Shown: in pieces, positions 15,210-20,300 of the stretch
Numbering within the stretch: position 1 is the stretch's first letter
Layout: each line of letters begins with the position of its first letter
Notes under the pieces: generated by a model
Told to the model about the DNA's origin: nothing
The model's database searches: none
The model's input: only the letters and a program-made list of their open reading frames with translations
Assembly (NCBI GenBank): GCA_002084505.1
Contig: NBLK01000012.1
Span: 1 to 20,300, forward strand
DNA: 20,300 nucleotides
Source: Rickettsiaceae bacterium 4572_127
GTDB lineage: Bacteria > Pseudomonadota > Alphaproteobacteria > Rs-D84 > NBLK01
Direction: 5' to 3'
Position numbers and translations under genes: made by a program

Positions 15210-15661
15210 TGTTATCAGCATGTGCTTCTTCACAAGAAATTGAATGCTGGCAAGACCGTGGGGAGACTTATTGCGATCTATCTTCACTAGAATTATCAGA
15301 TTTTCACCAAAATTTAAACTCAGCGATTCGCGATTTAGACAAACAAAAAATGGCAGAATTAATTAAATATCCTCTTGAAATTGAAATTCAAAATGAAATT
15401 TATATTCTTGAAAATGAAGAAGATTTTATGGCTTATTCGGAATATATAATGAGCGATAATGTGAAAAAAAATTGCATTGCACAAAACTATAATAAAATTT
15501 TATGTGATGAAACCGCCTGTCATATAGGAAATGGTAGTATAAAAATGTCTCCGATTGGAGAAGAATTAAAAATCATAGAAATCTCCCCTGCACTTTATGA
15601 TTACGAAAATGAAGAGCAAAATATCCCTCTAAGTCTTTCAAAAAAACATGCGGAAAATTAG
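15185..15661 (+). CDS. small secreted lipoprotein of unknown function
   Basis: A 158-residue protein. The short hydrophobic signal ends in the lipobox L-S-A-C, so Cys13 would be lipidated; the following A-S-S-Q favours outer-membrane sorting by the +2 rule. The mature part is acidic and carries several more cysteines (C-W near 22, Y-C at 30, N-C, L-C and A-C later), so disulfides are likely. I do not recognise a family. An in-frame stop at 15176-15178 rules out a longer start, and no ribosome-binding site is visible. The start lies in the loop of a long hairpin. The gene converges on hemW and their stops overlap in TTAG. Confidence 0.7.
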   Translation: MRYFIVVFLLSACASSQEIECWQDRGETYCDLSSLELSDFHQNLNSAIRDLDKQKMAELIKYPLEIEIQNEIYILENEEDFMAYSEYIMSDNVKKNCIAQNYNKILCDETACHIGNGSIKMSPIGEELKIIEISPALYDYENEEQNIPLSLSKKHAEN

Positions 15662-16664
15662 TATAGCTTTAGGATTTCTTTCAAAACAGAATTTAAAAAT
15701 TGCCGACCTAATTTTGTGGTTTTTATTTCGTTGTTTTTATAAATTATAAAATTATTTTTAACAGCTTTTTTTATTTTGTTTAAATCTAAAATATCACTAA
15801 AACTCATCCCTGTTTTTTTCAATAAAAAATCTTCTTTCAGACCAAAAGTGGTTCGCAAAAACATCAATACAATTTCTTCGGCACGATCTTTTTTCATTAT
15901 TATTTTTTGCTTTAATCCATCTTTTTTCCATTTTGAGATATTAGAAATTCCTTCTGTTGAAATCCATTTTTTAGGAGAAATTTCAAGCCTACCATGGGCG
16001 GAAGCCCCCAATCCTAAGTATGACTTTCCAAGCCAATAGGCTAAATTATGTTGAGAAAAATCAGTTTCGGTTTTCGCGAAATTAGAAATTTCATAATTTA
16101 AATATCCAGCTGTTTCGCAAAGATTTTTAGTTTGCTCATAAAGCTCTCCATCGTCTAAATCATTTTCAGAAAATTTTCTAAAAAATGGGGTTCCAGATTC
16201 TAAACTCAATGAATATAAAGACAAATGAGGAATTTGAAATTTTAGAATTTCAGCAAGTTCTTTTCCCCAATTTTATTAAAAGCCTGAATTCCAAATGAAG
16301 GTCTTGTGATACCCGCCTGCTTTAGTTCTCGTAAGTTTTCAGTTTTTAAGGTGTTTGGATTTATTTCGATTGTGATTTCTACTGATGGATTTAACGATAT
16401 TTTTTTACCAATTTTATTTATAATTTTTTCAAAAAAACTAGCTGAAAAAAGCGATGGAGTTCCCCCTCCAAAATAAATACTTTTAACTTCAAATTCAGAA
16501 AAATTAGTTTCATAAGAATCTAAATCTCGCAAAAAAAAATCTGTTAAATCTTCTCTATTTCCGACCTGTTTGAAAAATGCACAATAAGGACATTGGGACT
16601 TGCAATAAGGAATGTGAATATAAATATATATAGTCGATTTAAATAATAACTTAACTTTTTTCAT
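15658..16664 (-). pseudogene. hemW: HemW-type radical SAM protein, broken by internal deletion and frameshift
   Basis: HemW is a coproporphyrinogen III oxidase-like radical SAM protein thought to be a heme chaperone. The first part has H-I-P-Y-C-K-S-Q-C-P-Y-C (the CxxxCxxC cluster site), Y-F-G-G-G-T-P-S and I-E-I-N-P-N. It stops at 16242, just after S-F-G-I-Q-A-F-N. The rest resumes in another frame from about 16275 with W-G-K-E-L-A-E-I and L-S-L-Y-S-L-S-L-E-S-G-T-P-F and continues to the normal C-terminus. Roughly 35-45 residues normally between these parts (the G-R-x-H to D-L-I-Y-G-(L/I)-P-x-Q region) are missing near 16268-16280. This is a deletion, not just a miscalled base. AAAGGA supports the start at 16664 over an ATG at 16694. 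The loss may be real or an assembly collapse. Confidence 0.82.
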
Positions 16665-16851
16665 TTTTCTTTCCTTTAATATCTTATCTACCATTAGCGA
16701 ACAAATTTTAAGCTCTTTTTTGAGCTTTTACAACAATTTAAATAAAACCGTATATTATACGCTTTGATTTAAACTGATTGAAAATCACTAAAAAATTTTC
16801 TTAAAATTTATTCGGTTCTTCTTTAAATAGACTATAGCTCTTTTTTTTTCT
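16665..16851 (-). promoter_or_regulatory. hemW upstream region: -10 box and small hairpin
   Basis: On the - strand TATAAT (16759-16754) is a perfect -10 box; the -35 region 17 bases before it (TTCAAT) is poor. A hairpin AAGCTC-N6-GAGCTT at 16710-16727 lies downstream, inside the would-be leader, and could be a weak terminator or attenuator. Nothing else is recognisable between hemW and xerC. Confidence 0.35.
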
Positions 16852-17751
16852 TCATTTTTTTCCTTTTGGATGGAATTTTTTATAGACATTTTTCAAGTGA
16901 ACATTTGTAATTTTTGTATAATTTTGAGTTGTTGAAAGAGACGAATGTCCAAGCATTTTTTGTAGAATTCTAAGATTCGTACCTTTGATTAAAAGGTGTG
17001 TAGCGAAACTATGCCGTAGGCTGTGAGGAGTTGTGTGCACTGGTAATCCGACAGCTTGACGGAGATATTGCAAGAGTCTTTGTGCCTCCCGTGGATTCAT
17101 TTTTCCACCACGAATTCCTCGGAAAATTTTATCTTCTAAAATTGGAAATGGACAGGAGTTTATAGCTTTTTTACAGACCTCTTTTACGATTGGTAAAAAT
17201 GGAATTATTCTATCCTTTTTTCCTTTTCCTTGAATTAAGATTGAGTCATTTTGCAACATTTTTTTAGTCAAAGAAAGAGCTTCGCTAATTCGCAATCCGA
17301 CTCCCCAACATAGAAAAATAATGGCACGATTTCTGTCTATGATCCAAGTAGGTTTTTGCATTTTTTCTAATTCTAAAATCATTTTTTTTATGTCTTTTTC
17401 ATCGATTGCTTTTGGCAATTTTTTTGGTATTTTGGGATGTTCTAAGTTCTCGATATTATGATTTTGAATCTCTTTGTTTTTTTTTAAAAAGGTAAAAAAT
17501 GACTTTATGGATGAGATGTTTCTGGCGATTGTTGCATTGGAAATTTTGTTTTTTTTTCTTTCAGAAAAATAGGCTCTAAAATCGGTTAAATTTAATTCCG
17601 CAAGAGTTTTTTTTGTAGGAATTTCAGCTTTATACTTTCGTAAAAAAACTTCAAAAAAATATAATTCTCGTCCATAAGCATCGACTGTATGTTTTGAATA
17701 TCTTTTTTGGTTTGTTAGATATTCCAAGAATTTTTTAATTAGAATTAGCAT
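16852..17751 (-). CDS. xerC: tyrosine recombinase XerC/XerD
   Basis: This is a site-specific recombinase that resolves chromosome dimers at dif with FtsK. An N-terminal SAM-like DNA-binding domain (about residues 1-95) is followed by the catalytic domain with all active residues: Arg154 (G-L-R-I-S-E-A-L), Lys176 (G-K-G-K-K-D-R), His243 and Arg246 (H-S-L-R-H-S-F-A-T-H), His269 (L-G-H-S-S-L-S-T-T-Q) and Tyr278. The length from ATG 17751 is 299, as usual. A TTG at 17784 would add 11 residues that Xer proteins lack. It overlaps the 3' end of the membrane protein gene by 17 bases. XerC and XerD cannot be separated reliably by eye. An integrase of a mobile element is less likely given the housekeeping neighbours. 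Confidence 0.92.
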   Translation of the reverse strand: MLILIKKFLEYLTNQKRYSKHTVDAYGRELYFFEVFLRKYKAEIPTKKTLAELNLTDFRAYFSERKKNKISNATIARNISSIKSFFTFLKKNKEIQNHNIENLEHPKIPKKLPKAIDEKDIKKMILELEKMQKPTWIIDRNRAIIFLCWGVGLRISEALSLTKKMLQNDSILIQGKGKKDRIIPFLPIVKEVCKKAINSCPFPILEDKIFRGIRGGKMNPREAQRLLQYLRQAVGLPVHTTPHSLRHSFATHLLIKGTNLRILQKMLGHSSLSTTQNYTKITNVHLKNVYKKFHPKGKK

Positions 17752-18271
17752 TTTGAGTTCTTGTTCTTCGCCAGATATTTTCAACAGTTTCTTTCGCTTT
17801 TTCTAATTCTTCAACTTTTTGTCTGTTTTTTACTGCCTCTTTTAGTTTTTCATTAAATGAAAATTGCTTTTGAATCATCTCTCGATTTAGCTCAATTACA
17901 GGGCATTCTTCATCACGAAAATCTTTTTCTGTAAACATAAAAAGTAGGTTAGGAAAAATCTCAATAAATCCTAATGCAAGTCCGATAAATAAAACTGTCT
18001 GAATCGGTTTTATTTTGTCGCCTAAGAAGATTCTTACTCCCATAATTAAAATAAAAAAAACAGCAGTTATGTAGATTAATTGCTTTATTAAATCGTAGAT
18101 TTCAATCATTCGTTTTTGATAACAAGTTTTCTCCTGAACTTGAATCGGATCGCCCATTGAAATCACATTCATTCCGACTCTTTCGATGTGAGATTGCAAA
18201 ACTGCATCGGAAATTTGTGCGAAAATCGGAGTTGAAAAAAACATCAAAAACAGCAGAAAAAAAGCTCTCAT
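17735..18271 (-). CDS. two-TM membrane protein with signal peptide and charged C-terminal helix
   Basis: A 178-residue protein I cannot assign to a family. The signal peptide likely ends F-A at residue 18, hydrophobic helices lie at about 63-83 and 90-112 with a short G-D-K-I-K-P loop, and a charged helix, probably a coiled coil, covers about 128-166. Cys50 and Cys123 flank the two helices on the same predicted side and could form a disulfide. The topology recalls VirB2/TrbC-like pilins with a long C-terminal addition, but there is no sequence support for that. Its ATG lies one base after the restored ftsZ stop, and xerC overlaps its end, so the three genes form one transcription unit. Confidence 0.75.
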   Translation of the reverse strand: MRAFFLLFLMFFSTPIFAQISDAVLQSHIERVGMNVISMGDPIQVQEKTCYQKRMIEIYDLIKQLIYITAVFFILIMGVRIFLGDKIKPIQTVLFIGLALGFIEIFPNLLFMFTEKDFRDEECPVIELNREMIQKQFSFNEKLKEAVKNRQKVEELEKAKETVENIWRRTRTQNANSN

Positions 18272-18272
18272 T

Positions 18273-19678
18273 TTATTCTTTTTTTTCTCTTAAAAACGAA
18301 GGGATATTTATGTCCTCAGGTGTCTCTTTATTTTGGTCAATTGCCCCAAGCATTTTTAACAAATCTTCATTTTTTTTATCTTCTTTTTTGTCTTCGTCGA
18401 GTTCTTTTTCGTCGTTTTCTTCTAGTGGAATGATTGATTCATTTGCAGAATTTTCTTCATTGCTATCAGCCTCTTCAAAAATAATCTCTTCGCTAAATTC
18501 TTCAGTTTCAATTGGAACTTCAGTTTTTCTTGTTCTTTATTTTCTTCTTCAATTTTTGTTTCAGTTTCAAAAGCAAAGAATTTTTTTAGATCATTAAAGT
18601 CTTCTGAGGCAGTAGTTGTTTCGCTAATTGTTTCTTCTTTTTTTTCTTCAATTTTTTCTGGAATAACAGTTGTTTTTTTGCTAAAAATAAATGAAGAAAG
18701 AGTCTTTTTTTCATCCTCTTTTTCTGGCATACTTTGCCCCTCGTTTAATCCACCAGCGATTAGAGAAATATGAATTTTCCCGTGCATTTCTTCCTTAAAA
18801 TTAGTTCCAAAAATCATATTTCCGAATTGTGGTAAATGCTCGCGAATAGCAGAAGTTATTTCTTTTATTTCTTTTAGTTTAACATCGTTTCCACCAGAAA
18901 TTTGCATTAGAACTTGATTTGCCCCAGCGATATTTCCTTGGTCTAAAAGAGGATTTTCTAGCACAGACTCGGCAACTTTTTTAGCTCGATCTTCGCCTTC
19001 TTCAATTGCACTATTTAGAACAATCTGCCCAGCATCTTTTAGAATCGCTCGCAAATCCGCAAAATCTAAATTTATCTGTCCGTGAGAAACAATAATATCC
19101 GTGATGCCTTTTAGTGAATTTGTAATCAGCTCGTCCGCCTTGTGAAAAGCTTCTAGCTGAGTTATGTCGTCGTCGAAAATCTCAAACAATTTTTCGTTTT
19201 GCAAAATCATGTAAGCGTCTACTGACGAGCGGAATTTTTCAATGGCTTCGTCTGCAACTGCGGTTCGTTTGCGACCTTCAAATTCGAACGGACGAGTGAT
19301 AATTCCGACAGATAAAACGCCTTGATCTTTTGCTACTTTACCGATTATAGATCCTGCTCCCGAGCCAGTTCCTCCACCCATTCCTGCTGTGATAAAAATC
19401 ATTTGATAAGGAGAAATTGCTTCAATAATTTCGTCCATAGATTCCTCAGCGGATTTTTCTCCAATGATGGGATCTCCACCGGCACCGAAACCTTGCGTGA
19501 TGTTTTTTCCTAGGTTTATTTTAGTGGCATTCTCAACATGTGCGAGCGATTGTGCATCTGTGTTAGCTACAATAAAATCTATGCCTTTTAGGTCTAGTTC
19601 TTGCATGTGCTTTACGATGTTTATTCCTGCTCCACCGACTCCTATAACTGCGATTTTAGGTAAGTTTATTTCTGTCAT
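18273..19678 (-). CDS. ftsZ: cell division protein FtsZ, frameshifted in the C-terminal linker
   Basis: FtsZ is the tubulin-like GTPase that forms the division ring. The GTP-binding signature G-G-G-T-G-S-G is at residues 101-107, with G-V-G-G-A-G near the N-terminus and I-N-L-D-F-A-D-L-R further on. The first frame ends at 18422 with a basic tail unlike FtsZ. Adding one A in the five-A run at 18528-18524 gives an acidic linker and the conserved C-terminal peptide D-I-N-I-P-S-F-L-R, which normally binds FtsA and other partners, ending at 18273 and giving 468 residues. The start has AAAGGA ten bases upstream. Intact downstream sequence argues that the true protein has this tail and that an A was missed or recently lost. 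The GTPase core is somewhat divergent. Confidence 0.93.
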
Positions 19679-19704
19679 TATATAGTATCCTTTTAATTAA
19701 ATGT

Positions 19705-19772
19705 TTTTACCCCGCCCCAAAATATCTAAAGATATTTTGACCCTCCCACAAGGGGTGGGTGATAGACCGAGT
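19705..19772 (-). repeat. palindromic repeat, copy G
   Basis: The 56-bp core 19709-19764 is identical to copy F (10605-10660), and the conserved outer tag GACCGAGT follows. Its stem is CAAAATATC/GATATTTTG. It begins about 30 bases upstream of the ftsZ start, so it lies in or near the ftsZ promoter or leader. Confidence 0.88.
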
Positions 19773-19897
19773 CTGTCGAACAAACTGTTATTTCGAATCT
19801 CACCGAATCGAATCAATAAGTCTGTCATTTCTGCGAAGGCATTCTTCTCACCGAATCGAATCTTTTTTTCTTGCTTTCTTGTTTTTGTTTTCTTGCT

Positions 19898-19953
19898 TAT
19901 CACCCACCCCTTGTGGGAGGGTCAAAATAGTTCTTACTATTTTGGGGCGGGGT
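19898..19953 (+). repeat. palindromic repeat, copy H
   Basis: The 56-bp core differs from copies C and D by one base in the hairpin (GTTCTTAC instead of GCTCTTAC) and faces away from copy G. The ACTCGGTC tag is absent on its left. Together G and H form an inverted pair with the G-rich ends outward, the reverse of the DUF559 pair. Confidence 0.87.
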
Positions 19954-20055
19954 AAATTCCCATTATCCACAAATTAAAACGATAAGCTCAAAACTATTTT
20001 ATAGTTGTTTATAATACTATAACATAAATAAAAAATAAATAAAATAAAAAAAAAC

Positions 20056-20084
20056 TTGCGAAGGGCTTTTTTTTATGCTATTCT
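20056..20084 (+). promoter_or_regulatory. promoter of the small secreted protein gene
   Basis: TTGCGA (20056-20061) and TATTCT (20079-20084) are exactly 17 bases apart, with a TGC extended -10 immediately before the -10 box. Transcription would start near 20091, about 33 bases before the ATG at 20124. Confidence 0.55.
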
Positions 20085-20123
20085 TAAATAAGTTTTTAAT
20101 TTCATTAAATAAAAGGAGAGAAA

Positions 20124-20300
20124 ATGAAAAAAATATTATTATCAGCACTTTTAGGAGTGTTTGTTACAAGTGGTGCAATGGCAGATGCAAATGAAATCCC
20201 CCCATTTACACATTAAATGCGACACATTTAGAACTTAAAAAAGCATAAAAAAAATTAAAAAAATGTGAAAAAAGTTTTGAAAAAGGTCAGTTATTTATGC
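20124..20300 (+). CDS. start of a small secreted protein, frame disrupted at a six-C run
   Basis: An ATG with an excellent ribosome-binding site (AAAAGGAG, five bases away) opens a signal peptide M-K-K-I-L-L-S-A-L-L-G-V-F-V-T-S-G-A-M-A, with a likely cut at A-M-A. The frame then stops after 30 codons (TAA at 20214-20216), just past a run of six Cs at 20198-20203. With one more C it would read P-P-I-Y-T-L-N-A-T-H-L-E-L-K-K-A and then meet a TAA at 20247-20249. After another one-base slip, codons such as K-K-L-K-K-C-E-K-S-F-E-K-G continue to the window edge. I do not recognise the protein. A real 30-codon peptide is the alternative. Confidence 0.45.

Larger units (their letters stand above)
19679..20123. 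other. repeat island between divergent ftsZ and secreted-peptide genes
   Basis: The 445 bases hold two full copies of the GC-rich repeat (G and H) in opposite orientation. Between them are two direct 16-bp copies of CTCACCGAATCGAATC (19799-19814 and 19847-19862), also present in reverse near 3767, and a decayed CCTGC/GCAGG-type palindrome at about 19823-19844. After copy H the sequence is AT-rich and ends in the promoter of the rightmost gene. No coding capacity is evident. Confidence 0.7.

Noticed and set aside
16664..16694. Upstream ATG of hemW at 16694
   Set aside because: No ribosome-binding site there, whereas AAAGGA lies at normal distance before the ATG at 16664.
18518..18532. Programmed -1 frameshift in ftsZ
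   Set aside because: The in-frame codons around the A-run do not form a canonical X-XXY-YYZ heptamer; a missing base is more likely.
1..20300. tRNA or rRNA genes and UGA recoding
   Set aside because: No cloverleaf or rRNA sequence was recognised in the gaps, and no gene needs an in-frame TGA; tryptophan is encoded by TGG.

Overview
The window is AT-rich chromosomal DNA from a Gram-negative bacterium. Outer-membrane lipid A chemistry (an LpxL-type acyltransferase), a lipoprotein, FtsZ and FtsK, and two type IV secretion-type genes all fit a didermic cell. The FtsK motor has a short G-V-D-P-T-T-G-K-P insertion before Walker B that I associate with alphaproteobacteria, and ProS lacks the editing domain, as alphaproteobacterial and mitochondrial enzymes do. 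My best guess is a small-genome, probably host-associated alphaproteobacterium, possibly Rickettsiales-like. This is inference from protein style only, and ProS looks divergent.

Layout. From 1 to 3691 on the + strand: the 3' end of ftsK, a 289-bp gap, then a virD4/traG-type coupling ATPase. From 3692 to 4494: a cluster of GC-rich palindromic repeats around a small DUF559 nuclease gene. From 4542 to 8554, a tight + strand run: a 2-hydroxyacid dehydrogenase (frameshifted), transketolase, rimP and an RluB-type pseudouridine synthase. An ArsR-like regulator (8551-8841, - strand) has its own promoter and operator-like palindrome. At 9079-10501 (- strand) an inner-membrane-anchored LpxL homologue follows a VirB2/TrbC-like pilin. 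From 10769 to 15661 (+ strand): polA, a Nudix hydrolase, proS and a small lipoprotein. From 15658 to 19678 (- strand): a damaged hemW, a XerC/D recombinase, a two-TM membrane protein and ftsZ. The right edge holds a repeat pair and the start of a small secreted protein.

The most interesting structure is the DUF559 unit (3845-4331). A PD-(D/E)XK-type nuclease gene sits between two 56-bp inverted repeats that are identical to each other, including the loop. The same repeat occurs elsewhere in the window (about 3700, 9003, 10605, 19709 and 19898), always between genes, in at least two loop variants that keep the stem paired. The repeats supply the gene's ribosome-binding site, its last codons and its stop. 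It looks like a nuclease-linked palindromic repeat element, comparable in layout to REP/RAYT systems but with a different protein.

A second theme is lost reading frames. The dehydrogenase, ftsZ and the right-edge secreted peptide each need one extra base in a homopolymer to recover their conserved ends, and hemW has an internal deletion. All are net -1 in frame. Either the assembly under-calls homopolymers or the genome is eroding. The dehydrogenase site also has the exact A-AAA-AAG slippery heptamer in frame, so recoding is possible there.
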